Of a stretch of 64,000 nucleotides of DNA, positions 47,395-59,200 are shown one piece after another. This DNA is from Nageia nagi (Eukaryota > Pinophyta). The DNA is taken from the NCBI GenBank assembly GCA_050084985.1, contig JBITNC010000001.1, positions 100,006,001 through 100,070,000 of the forward strand. The letters run 5' to 3'. Below the pieces are notes generated by a model, which did not search any database, had not been told where the DNA came from, and worked only from the letters and a program-made list of their open reading frames with translations. A program made the position numbers and the translations under genes. How positions within the stretch are numbered: position 1 is the stretch's first letter; each line of letters starts with the position of its first letter.

Positions 47395-48590
47395 ATGTTA
47401 ATACGTACTATGATAATGTTAGGGTTAGGAGTCAAGTTAGGGTTTTTTGGTTATGATTTGATGTTATAGGTTTTAAATATGTTAATATCATATCAATGTT
47501 AATGTTATGTGAAAGTTAATGTTATATCAAACTTAATGTTATATGTAAATATCGATATGTTAATGTCAATGTTAATGTTAATGGTATGTTAATGCTATAT
47601 CAATGTTAATGTTATAGTAATGTCAATGTTATATGTCAATTTTAATGTTAATGTTATCAATCCTAAAGACCATGTTGGTTAGACAAGGGTTAAATTATTG
47701 ATCATGGAGTCAGAGTTGTAATGACCACTTTCAATATACCATTATGTGACTCATTGGCAAGATATGGTAATGCTATATGCCAATGTCAATAGTAATGTTA
47801 TATCAATATTGATGCAATACAATGTTAATACTATGTTCATATTAGTTTAATGGTAACCTTAATTAGATTATAATGTTAATGCAATGTTCAAGTTATGTGA
47901 ATGCTCTATTAATGTTATGCTAATGTTAATGTTATGTTAATGTTGATGATATATTGATGCTATGTCAATTTTAATGCAATATAATATTTATGTTATGTTC
48001 ATGTTACATTTATGGTAATGTATATGTTATATTAATACCATGATAATATAATTAATATGATGTTAATGCTATGTTAAATATAGTTAATGTTATGTTAGTG
48101 TTAATGCGATGTTACTTGTTATGTTAATGCTATGTTATTGTTAATATGATGTTGATGCCATGCTAATATAGATAATGCGATGTTAATGTTATGTTAATGC
48201 TATGTTAATAGAGTTAATGTGATGTTTGTGTTAATGCAATGTTAATGCCATGCTAATATAGATAATACGATGTTAATGTTATGTTAATGCTATGTTAATA
48301 TAGTTAATGTGATGTTAGTGTTAATGCAATGTTAATACCATGCTAATATAGTTAATACAATGTTAATGTTATTGTAAAGTTAATATGATGTTAGTGTTAA
48401 TGCAGTGTTAATACCATGCTAATATAGTTAATGCAATGTTAATTTGAATGCGATGTTAATGCCATGCTAATATAGATAATACGATGTTAATGTTATGTTA
48501 CTACTATGTTAATATAGTTAATATGATGTTAGTGTTAATGCGATGCTAATGCTATGTTAATGTTAGTGCAATGTTAATATACTTATTTTA
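47395..48590 (+). repeat. TTAATG-rich satellite with a 90-bp higher-order unit
   Basis: Built from ATGTTAATGTTATGTTAATG-type words (6- and 12-bp subunits). A higher-order unit is marked by CCATGCTAATATAGATAAT at 48,157, 48,248 and 48,337 (about 90 bp apart), with shorter spacings at 48,414 and 48,461. 47,640-47,760 contains a non-repeat interruption. The array stops at the left end of element D. Confidence 0.9.
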
Positions 48591-48649
48591 TTTGTAGATG
48601 CATATGCATGATGCCTTTAAAATGAACATCAATGAGTTGGAGGTGATGA

Positions 48650-49321
48650 CCAACTGTTATTCTTGCAAAATCACATTCATGAGGATAAATTCTTTACATT
48701 CATTATTTATTCATTCACTTTTTTCCTTCAAATAAATTCCTTCTATAATTCCCATTTCTTATTCCTTTTGTTTCTTAGTTTTAAATTCTTGTATAAAATT
48801 CATTTTGGAAGTATTGCATTGTGTATTCTTAGTCTTTGTTCCAAGTGTCAAGTATTGCATAGTCTCTTAGTTAGAGCTCAATTTTGTTTAAAGTATTTTT
48901 AGGTCATGTTAGTGAGGTCTAGGTCTTAATAAGTAGATCATCACTTAGACCTATCATTTTGTTCATAAGGAAGGTGTTATTTTTCAAGAATCATCTAAGT
49001 GGTGTCTAGGTTATGTTAATAATTTATATTCAATGAAGAGTCCCATTTTGTAAAAATTGGTTAAGTCATTTTTGGTGTTATATTATATAGAGTCTGTGTA
49101 TTTGTCTAAGTTAAGTTAGGTCCTAGTGTAAACTAAGTTACTTATGTTTTGCTCTAGTGTAGTTTAGGTCTTATTTCCAAGCCCCATTGTATTTAAGGTC
49201 TATTTTTGGTTAATTCATATAGTGAGAATTGTCATAAGAGTTGAGTACAAATTGGACCCATGAAATTCTATCGATGATGTCATGCTTCTTGGTGAAAATC
49301 AGTAGGCTCTAGATGTCTTCA
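48650..49321 (+). repeat. Element D left LTR segment
   Basis: Aligns along its length with 61,045-61,707, at high similarity by eye: shared phrases include AAATAAATTCCTTCTATAAT, AGTATTG(C/T)ATTGTGTATT, GAGTCCCATTTTGTAAAAAT and GCCCCATTGTATTTAAGGTC. The left copy probably continues to about 49,700 (beyond the truncated right copy). Confidence 0.85.
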
Positions 49322-50580
49322 TCAGTAACCAATCCTAATAGTCTTCATGATGGGGGGATGTTCACACCACTCTACATTCAATAAATCCCACTAATTTTGA
49401 GTGATGATGTCATTCTTGTTGAAGGAAATCAACAAGTGGTAAGTTCCATAAGGATTTTCAAACTTTAGCAGTACTCACCAAGATATAATAAGATTTTCTA
49501 AGAATGAATAAATACTGTAAGAGGAGGTGAACACTTGGGTCCACTTAATCAAGGGTGTATGACCCTTGGGACTCTGTCAACATGTTGACTACAACTCATT
49601 TCCATGTGGCAGTAGTAGTTCACTCTTAGGTTTGAATAGTTACATCTTCCCTTCACCCTTATAGTGTTTGATACTGGAGCTACATATAAGAGCATTTAAT
49701 GAATATAGAGATTTGATAGATCATTAACTACTAAAATAGTTTGATTATACTTATAGAAATGGCAGACCATACCTCTTAAATTTAGGAATAGTTCCGAATT
49801 GACCATGGTCAAGAGACAAAAGTGATTGATTATGATTGGAAAGGTACAAGATTGAAGATCTATAAATTCTAAGAATTGATGTTGCATCTAAACCATGCTT
49901 CATAATTAGTTACAGCTATAGAACCTTTTATAAATATTTAAGTTTATTCTATCTTTAGTCAAAGAGGTAGTTATAGTCATTAATGGTGGACAACCATCTA
50001 TTGTAAATACAATATTATATATAGTAGACTATTAGAAGTCCAAAAGGTCAAACATTTTAGCAAAGTTACCCCTTGTAAGAATTGCTTTCATATATGATAA
50101 TATAATATGATGATGTTTTTCCCTTTGAATTCTATGACTATTATATTATTTTGTTATTATTGTGTATAAAGCTTTGTCTGAAGTCATGGTTGTGTATTGC
50201 AATTATGAGACCCCAAGAGTGAGATAGTTGTTCTATTCTTAGTCTTGGCTATGGATTACTGCCTGTGCAATGATGCCTGAGATGATTAGTTTAGTTTATT
50301 TTTTCATGTTATTTTTATTTCCTTTTTTAGTAGCTTAGATTTTTATATCTTTCCTATTACTTTTGACCTTTTCTTAGATAGGAGTCAGCCTATAACTTGA
50401 ATATTGAATAGAAATTGCCATGAATGTACTATCCTACCACCTTTTACTCATTTAAGGACCTCATTGTTATTAGATATCATAACCTACATTATACCCTACT
50501 ATAGATGTTATGGTGAATTTTTGGATTTCAAGCTATGCTGAAGAGTAGGCAAATTATGTACAAAATAGAGCCTCTACTTT
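49322..50580. other. Element D rest of left LTR and leader; gag not recognised
   Basis: LTR- and leader-like sequence with no coding region I can support. A gag capsid domain is expected near here but I could not find it; either it is too decayed or it was lost. Confidence 0.4.
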
Positions 50581-51484
50581 AGTAGCATTGCAGTAGAATC
50601 AAGCTACTTAGCCAAGTATTTAGTTGAACCTAATCTTAGGAGAGATAATACTCTTGCATTTCAGCCACCTAATTTGATAAATCAACTTTCAGGTAATCCT
50701 ACTCCTATTGCAAAAAACCTTGATCCAACCAAAAATAATGTTCCAAAGAAAGGGAGACTTAATCTAATAAGGTATCCATTCATAACTAAATAAAAAAATG
50801 AGAAGGCCACTCAATAGTTCAAATCTCATCATCCTACTGAGCTAAGTAAGCCATCCCCCTATGTCCCATATAATATAGTGGAAGAATTGAAAAGAACACC
50901 CTCTAGGATGACTATGTTTGATGCATTGAGAATACCTAGACAAATAGATCTTTTGCAAGAAACTTTGAAGTTAGTTAAAAAAATAGCAAACAAATGACTA
51001 GTGAAGATAATGTTGTATTTGCAAATTTTGATGATATTCATCTAGCTCTAATAGGTATAAGAAGGCCTCCACCTTTCTATTTATTTCTTATATTAGAAGG
51101 TTGGGTTGTTAACAATTGCATGATTGATACTAGAGTTGTTAGTACTATCATTCCCAAAACTATTGCAGATGAAATGAAATTGTAAATAACTTGATGCATT
51201 AAGGAAGTCCTATAGTTAGATTCTTCAATAGTTGATGTGATTGGTAGTGTAAAAGAGTTAATATAACTTTGAATGCATTTCCTAATATTTGTATCATTCA
51301 AGATATCATCGTAGTTGACCTTCCACCTCTATTTGGAATATGCTTATCTAAAGAATTCACTGCTAAGTTAGGATGTTATTTAGCTCTAAAGTACACACAT
51401 CTCCTACTTCCCTTCAAGAATAAGTATGTCAAAGTTCCAAATGAGGTTACAAAAAATGTTCATATAATGAATATAATTGAATAG
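50580..51484 (+). pseudogene. Element D gag end and protease, decayed
   Basis: NLINQLSGNPTPIAKN and VEELKRTPSRMTMFDALRIP at 50,670-50,940 match the helix that precedes the protease in plant Tat-type elements (compare MTLFELLQQSG in element A). The protease at 50,994-51,484 reads PPPFYLFLILEGWVVNNCM, then the active site IDTRVVSTIIP, where the catalytic triplet DTG has become DTR. IIVVDLPPLFGICLSKEF follows after a frame change. Stops at several points. Confidence 0.65.
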
Positions 51485-51654
51485 AACTATATGAATGACT
51501 ATGAGCAAGTAGAGATATTTGAAAGGGATCTAGTCATGAAGTCACTACTAACTATTGAGATACTTTCAAAAAATGACCTTAACTATTAGGTAACTAGTGT
51601 TGGCATGGAAAATTATTAATTACATGAGAATATTCAGCCAATTTTAGTCTTAGC

Positions 51655-52062
51655 TAAAAAGAAATATAAAGTATGGATAATAAAATTTGATGGGACTAGA
51701 TGCAAACATGGTTGTGGCACAAGTGTAGTTTTTAAATCACCTAATGGACATATGAAAAGATTTTCTTTTAGATTCACATGGACTTGTACTAATAATGTTG
51801 TTGAATATGAAGCTCTTTGTTTGAGTCTCTCTAAAGCCATAAATATGGGTATTATATGTCTAATAGTCTATGGGGATTTTGAATTGGTAATAAATCAAGT
51901 TAAAGATAAGATTAATGCTAGAAATAATTATTTAAATACTTATAGGAATAGGGTTTGGGATATGTTAGAATCATTTTTTGCTATCAATTTTGTTCTCATT
52001 CCTAGAAAGTTTAATTAAATTGCTAATGCACTTACTAGTAAAGGAGCTCATTTTGACCCTGC
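51655..52062 (+). pseudogene. Element D archaeal-type RNase H, located before RT
   Basis: Recognisable from KVWIIKFDGTRCKHGCGTSV, with CTNNVVEYEALCLSLSKA, IVYGDFELVINQVKD and LIPRKFN. Catalytic Asp (FDG), Glu (EYEAL) and Asp (YGDFE) are present; the fourth, normally in ADAL, reads ANAL, so Asp is replaced by Asn. It is homologous to the aRNH of element A, which lies after RNase H, but here it sits between protease and RT. The short interval between RNase H and integrase in D holds no second copy. Confidence 0.8.
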
Positions 52063-52328
52063 TCATCATAAAAGATGAAGCTATGAAGTCAAAGTGCTAT
52101 GTATACCATCTATTCCTAAGATTGCAAATTTTTGGTAAGTCTTCAAACTCTGATGAATATATAATGAATTTTTTTATTATGAGGTAGTAGCTCACACCTT
52201 TGGTATCATAAAGTATTTAGATTGCTTCCAAGAATTAGATATCATATAGTTGAGAAACAATGTTATACCAAAAGGTTTTTACTTATTTTGAATGACTATT
52301 TGATTCTAAAGATATTAAAAGGTCTAAA

Positions 52329-54180
52329 ATGTTGGTTTTTCAAAAAGAAATTCATGTTAAACTAGAAGTTAAACCTAGATGTCATTTAAATGTTAGATCT
52401 AAATGTACTGAGGAGGAGAATGAAATGCTACTTCAGATCTATAATGAGTTTTCCAAGGTAATTGCATGGACATATGATCTAAAAACTTATGACAAGAATG
52501 TGATCCAACATACTATTGAACTCATGTTAGAGGCTAAACCATATAGGCAAAAGAAATGGCTAGATGCCAAAATGCCTGAGAATATCCACATTCATAATGG
52601 AATGCTTGAAGAAGTAGAAAGATGTAGAGGGAATCTAACTGTAATATTTGAATCCCTCCATGTATACCATTGCATGCAAGGGATAGAGTTTCAAAAAAAG
52701 TTATTAATTCAAAAGATGAAAATATGAAAAAAGATTTATTGTATGTTTTATAAAAATAACTACATGAATTTGATGATGATCCATTCCATCCTAAGGAGAG
52801 GAGAGCTCGAGAGTATTGGTATTAGGTGTTCAAGAGAATTTGTGAGACTAGTTAGGCTGAAATTCAATATTGGGATCTACTTCACATTCAATCCCTTATA
52901 GAAGGTCAATCCAGACAACAGTAGCAATACCAATCTCAAATGAAAGGTTTTATGCAAAGTGATGAAGAACAATTTTAGTGTTTTTATTAGTTTTGTACTA
53001 ATTATAGTCTTCATGTGGAGGAACTTCATTTTGTCCAAAAATTCATACAATAGAATTAGGATTATGGCCTTAAGTTTAATTATATACATTTATTATGTCC
53101 TATTCATTTTTTGATTATCCAGTACACTTCTTATTATTAGACATTATTCCTATGTTGGGTTTTCATAATTTTTATTTTACATAAGGGTATTATAAGCTAT
53201 TATTATACTCTTTTTGTATATGACCAAAGTAAATTTACTTAATTTGCTTCATTTTATCTATAAAAGGTGTTTGAGGTCCTTCGAAAACTTGATTGTTTTA
53301 ATTAATATCAAATTTACTCATTGGTTCTAATGAAAAAAAAAGCAAAGGCCAATTAACCCAAGGGTAGAGGAAATAATGAAATAAGAGTTGCTTAAGCTCT
53401 TAAATACAAAAATTATTTATCATATTAAACACTCTACATGGGTAGCTAATTTTTTCCCAATATGACAAAAAAATAGAGAAATTAGACTCTGTGTTGATTT
53501 CAAGAATTTGAATCAAGTGTCCCTAAAGGATAACTATTCTCTTCCTTATATGAAATAGATCTTGCAAACTATTGTTGGTGTATGTTGTTTCTCTATGATT
53601 GATGGTTTTTAAAGATTTAATCAAATTTGGGTAAAGGATGAGAATCAATACAAAATTACATTCACAACTAAATGGGATGCATTTGCATTTCAAAGAATGC
53701 CTTTTGGTTTATCCAATGTTGGGGCCACATTCCAGAGAGCTATGGAACATGCCTTTGGTGAGTTAATTAACAAGATTATCCTAGTCTATTTAGATGATAT
53801 CATTGTGTTTTATAGAATTATAAAGGGTCATATATACCACCTTAAGAATTTTTTTTAAAAATGCATTCAATTTTGGATTTCTATTAATCCTAGAATATCT
53901 ATTTTTATGGTTAACCAAAGAAAGTTGCTTGGTAATATTATTTCTAAAGAAGAGCTAGTAATTGATCCTAATAGGGTTAAAGCCATTGAGGCATTACCTT
54001 TTCCCTCAAATATAAAGGCCCTGCATTCATTCCTTGGTCAAATTAATTTTGTTAGAAAGTTTACTAATGATTTTTCTAAAATTATTTCTCTAATTACTAC
54101 AATATTGAAGAAAGATGCTCAATTTTCTTGGTCTATCAAAGCAAAAGAAGCTTTTCACAACATCAAGAAATAAATAACAA
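52329..54180 (+). pseudogene. Element D reverse transcriptase, split by an insertion
   Basis: N-terminal part 52,329-52,553: FSKVIAWTYDLKTYD, IELMLEAKPYRQKK. The frame resumes at 53,343 with QRPINPRVEEIMK, then HSTWVANFFPI, EIRLCVDFKNLNQVSLKDNY, FQRMPFGLSNVGATFQRAM and the catalytic VYLDDIIVFY at about 53,785. The thumb, in another open stretch (53,907-54,173), reads KLLGNIISKEELVIDPNRVK and LHSFLGQINFVRKF. The polymerase Asp residues are kept, but the 0.8-kb insertion and about six stops inactivate it. Confidence 0.85.
52554..53342. mobile_element. Unidentified 0.8-kb insertion in the RT of element D
   Basis: RT homology stops after AKPYRQKK and resumes at QRPINP; the family normally has these joined (RQKQRPINP), so the interval is foreign. 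AAAAG flanks both sides (52,549-52,553 and 53,338-53,342), compatible with a 5-bp target duplication. The insert ends in a run of nine A, which could be a poly(A) tail of a LINE, SINE or processed transcript; it contains TCTATAAAAGG near its right end. No TG...CA ends. Identity unknown. Confidence 0.6.
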
Positions 54181-54660
54181 AATCTCCAATATTAAATAAT
54201 CTATATTTTTCAAAGGACTTCATTATGTATGCCTATGGAGCTTGGCATAGAAGAATGACCAAAAAGAAGAAAATCCTATAGTATTTCATAGTTAAACATT
54301 GCATAAACATCAAGGAAGGTACTCATTCATTAAAAATAAAGTGTTTTATATTATGTATCCCATAATAAAATCCTCATATACACTATACACCCAAATGTAA
54401 AGAATTATATTATCCAAGGAGAGTTGGGTGAAGGACAAGTTGACTGGATTACAAGGATAATGGAATATGATATTGAGATAAAGCCAACCAAGCTTGTTAG
54501 AGGAAAAGCTCTTTATGAAAACATGACACAAGTGGCACATATGATTGCTATCATTGAGGATGATGAGCATGCAAATAAAGAAAGTGATTGGATCAAACAA
54601 TATGTTTTTTATTTCATAACTAGATGATGCCCTAAGTCTTTTGATAGATTTTAGAGAAGA
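54181..54660 (+). pseudogene. Element D RNase H, decayed
   Basis: SPILNNLYFSKDFIMYAYGA at the start, then worn sequence, then GQVDWITRIMEYDIEIKPTK and LVRGKALYENMTQVAH at the end. The connecting part is frameshifted. Only about 100 bp separates it from integrase, leaving no room for a second RNase H there. Confidence 0.65.
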
Positions 54661-54679
54661 AGATATAGATTGTAGGAAT

Positions 54680-55850
54680 TAAAATTTATGATGATTAATG
54701 ACCATTATATAGGAACTTTGACCATACCCTATTAAGATGTGTGACTCAAGATGAAGCTTAGAGGATCCTATATGAGTTTCACCATGGATTCTTTGGAGGA
54801 AATTATAGTGGTCCAACTACAATAATAAAAATTTTACAAGTAGGTTATTATTGGCCTAGTATATTCTAGGATTCTTTCAAGATATCCTAGGAATGTGACA
54901 AGTGTAATAGGTATGTGGGAAAAAGAAGATAAGCTTCCATGCCTTTGAAACCTATGGTCTTTGAAGAACCTTTCCAATAGTGGGGTTTAATCTTCATTGG
55001 TGTTACAAATCCAAATTCTTTAGTAGGCCATAACTTCATCTTGATTGTAATAGATTTAATTACTAGATGGTCTGAATCTATGCCATGTAAAACTGCAGAT
55101 CATGAGGTAGTAGTGGAGATGTTACAAAGATTAATCACTCATTTTGGAATCCCATAGACCATTATATCATATAATGGTTCAACATTCATCGAGGATAAAC
55201 TATCAAATTTTTTCATAGAGTACAAGATCTACTAGTTATTCTCTTCAAATTATTACCTACAAGGGAATGGGTTAGCTGAATTAACAAACAAAAATTTAAC
55301 TTAGATCATCAAAAGAACTATTAAAGGGAATCCTAGATAGTGGTATATAATGTTAGAATTTGAATTATGGATTGATAGAATTAGTATCAAATCAACTAAC
55401 AAGACATCACCCTATGCATTAGTTTATGGTAAGAGACTAAAATTTCCTATTCATTTAGAGTTTCCTACACTAAAACTTCTATAGGATTTTGGAGATTCTT
55501 ATTTTGAGCCTTTGCAAATCAGAATGAACTAGTTGATAAAGCTAGAAGAAGATAGAAATAAAGTATATGAAGCTTTCCAACATAGATAAAATATTTTCCA
55601 AAAATGGTTCAACAAGAATAAATATTCCTAGGTGAAGTTTGAAGTTGGAGATATAGTCCAGAAATGGGATGAAGAACGAACAAAGACTAGGAGACATCAA
55701 AAGTTTGACTCCTTATGGAGCGGGTCATACATCATCATAGAAGCCATGTAGAATAATACATTTAAAATGAAGGATATTTTTGGGTCCTGAGAAATACCTA
55801 TACTAGTTAATGGATTCATCTCAAACACTATCGAGTAATTGAGTGATTTC
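54680..55850 (+). pseudogene. Element D integrase, inactivated
   Basis: Zinc finger: YEFHHGFFGGNYSG (a His of the usual GGH replaced by Asn), VGYYWPS and ECDKCNRYVGKRR. Core: VIDLITRWSESMP, then FGIP, a stop, and TIISYNGSTF, where the catalytic Asp is Tyr; NGLAELTNKNL keeps the Glu. C-terminal part: SPYALVYGKRLKFPIHLEF and SLWSGSYIIIEAM. About ten stops. Confidence 0.8.
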
Positions 55851-56229
55851 ATAACACCCAGAAAGTATGTATAGTTTAAATACTATTTTATCTTCACTCA
55901 TTTGATAAAAATAAAAAAATATGTATACTGCTAGTGTGTTTCCCTAATAGTTACACTAGCCATTAATGATTTGTATTTATTAAGCATGGCAACAATAAGT
56001 CTAGAAAGGCAAAATGTCTTATCAAAGGATTGGCCTTTAAATTAAGATTGCCTTGAAAAAGATTCTTGCTTACATGTCATCCTCCACTTTAAATTAGCAT
56101 GGCTGGATTTAATTCCCATTATCTTCCTAATATGATAAATCTTCCTTCATAAATTTTGACATTCCCATTGATATTAATTACCATTAATAGTCAAAATTTA
56201 GAACCCCTCGAACAATAAAACTTAACCCT

Positions 56230-59200
56230 CACACCATTGTTCCATCACTTAGCGAATTTGAGAACTTGAGCTTTCAAGCATTTTCAAGCATAATACTATC
56301 TTTAAAGCTCTCAATGCTAGGGTGTGAGGAGTTCAAGGGATTTGTAATGCAATTAAGAAGGAGAGCAATATCCACTAGGTCCATTAAGAGGTTGAATATC
56401 TTAATGGAAAAACCACAAGAAACCATGTTTATTTTAGAGGAAGAAGTAGAGTCATTGCTCTCAAAGATTCATGAAGAATATTTAGAGAATGCTCCTAAAG
56501 TTAACTAGCCTAAGAGGGGAGTTCTTGGATACATGGATACATGGAAAGAAGACCCTACAAGGCCACTATTTCTACACCAAAGGCCTAATGGCATAGACAA
56601 GGGGAAGAAGAGGGTAGTAGGAAATAATATTATGCTTGACAAAAGCCTAGCATATTTTGTACCATATGAGTCATTCACATGCCTAGAGTTGTTGGACATA
56701 AGGATATATGATAAAGACATAAAAAGAGTAAAATAAGGGAGAATATGAGTCAAAATATCAGCTTGATACCTTTATGTACTATTCCCTATTGCTATTTTAA
56801 ATGTCTTTGTAGTTCCAAATTGTTATAGTAAAAATAGAGCTAGAATGTAGAATAACATAAAATACAATTATTCTTAAATTTTCGCTAAACTTCAAATTAT
56901 GTAAAATAGGTAGAAATGTTGTAATTGTAAATAGATATTGATTTTTAGCTCAAAATACAATTCACCCTTGGAAGGGACTTTTACAAATGCCATTTGCCAA
57001 AATGAGAGTATTAGATCTTCATTGGTTTTGATTTGCTTGCTTCTCTCCTTGATATGGACAACCTGTAAATCCTACACACATGCAAAAGACAATAACATCA
57101 AAGCATCTATTATGACATGTATTAAATTGAAATAAGCATAAAATAATAAAAGGTATGAGCTCACAAGATTTTGGTAGCATTACCCTACTTCCAAAAAATG
57201 GGCCCCTATTGCTTTGTATTAGCTTGTATTTATAGATTTTGGTTGAGATTTTCTAAGGCTGGTAAGGGGAAGTAAAACACCACCGTAGGTCATAACTGAC
57301 CCCCTCTATCCACATCATCTTGGAAGAATGAGATGTTACAACTTTTTTTATCATTTTTGGTTTATGTTCAGCTATTATAGAGTCACCGACAATTGCTAGA
57401 TGAACACCGGTGATCATCCTAAAACGCCGGCATTTGTCTAGCAATCGCTGGTGATTGGTTTTCCATTTTTATAACAATATTAAAATGACCTCCAAATAGC
57501 CAATTTTTACTGAAAAGGGGTCATGTGACCACTCATTTTGCATGTACTCGATGAGAGCTATCAAATAATATGGTTTTTAAACCTATTTTATATTGTCACA
57601 AAGAGTTATGATTATTACAATGTTTACTAGTTAAAAAGGGACATTTTTAGGTGTCTACACAAATGATTAGAACTTGCATGTGAAAAAGCAGGTTGATCTG
57701 ATGAAGGAGAAACATAATTTTTATCAAAATGAAGATGAGATGATTAATTGGATTGAAAAAAGGTACATTGATAATGAACAAAGTTACAATAAAGCTATGA
57801 TGTTGCATTATTTATTCTATCTTGAGAAAGATAGGTCCTCCAAGCTTTGGCAGTTATTCTCGGGTAGGTGACCCAAATAGAGGTAGATGAGGCCATGGTA
57901 AGAATGGCCTACAATATTGTTGAAAAACTATGTTTGCTATGATTTTCTTACTTTAATTTCAAATAAAATTTAAAAACATTTATTTAGCATACATAAGTCA
58001 ACTTTAGGCACTCCTACTTGTGGTGGTTGATTATATACCAAAATTTACAATTTGTGGTGATAGAAGTTTGTCTATAGTACAAACCTCCAATTCTATAGCA
58101 CCTACATCAATTGACATGAGGGTGTTAGTACTCATAAAATTACATGGCTCATATTATGAGTTTATAGAGAAATTCTTTATCCTAGCCATAAAGATTCTTA
58201 TAGGATGTAATGTTAACAGATTGCATCAGATAATTTAGGATGCCTTGTAGGGTAGGAATAGAATTGGAGACTAGTACTTCCTCAAGGAGAGGATAGTAAT
58301 TTTGAGGTATGGATTTTTTGATACTACCTTTCTATTACCCAAGCATGTTACTCCATATCTATATTATTTGAAAATAAGTAGGCAAATCAATGCTATAGAT
58401 ACTAGATATGGGTCAGATGGTAATTTTAAACTTATGATTCAAATTTTGGCTATAGTAGGTTCTTTTACTTTGTTATAAATAGGTTGTAAAGAAGAGTTGT
58501 CAAAGTTTTTGATTCAAAATTATATGTTAGAAAAATTAGAGCAACCTTGGATGTATGACCCCATTGGGTAAATTACAAGAGTTGTTAAGGCTAATAAAAA
58601 GTCTCCAACATTCAATCACAAATATCAATCGCATAAAGAGTATTTTGCTAACCAAACTGACTAGGAAGCTAAAGTCTTCCTAGAGTGGAAATTTTGTATA
58701 TTAGATAAGGTATGGATGGCCCTAGAAGGGGTGAAAAAGTACATATTATGGGAGATGGGGAGGCAAGATTTTTCTCTAGCCCTAGAGATTATTTTCCAAT
58801 TGAGGAATGAGATGAATTGGGTGCCAAATTTAATTGAATATTTTACAAAATTTAGATTTGAGTACACCACTAAGGCTTCATGTGTAGAAAATAATCCCTT
58901 TGGTGAGTTCAATCATGATAAATATAGGTACTCATAGTACTAGAAAGACTCATTTTTAGAAAAGACGTAACCATTGCTAGAAAAGTTTCAAGGAAAGTCA
59001 TCGTAAGATGACTAACTACTGGTATAAAGAGCGAAAGAGCTAAAGGATCCAAAGAAAAGAAAACCTTAAGAAGCCTTAAGATTCAAGTAGGTAGGAAGGA
59101 AGAGAAAAGACACATCAATACAAATACCTACTACTTCTAAGGAATATTCCCTTAAAAAATAAAATAAAATTAAGTTTTTTGCTTAAGAAGCCAATGATAG

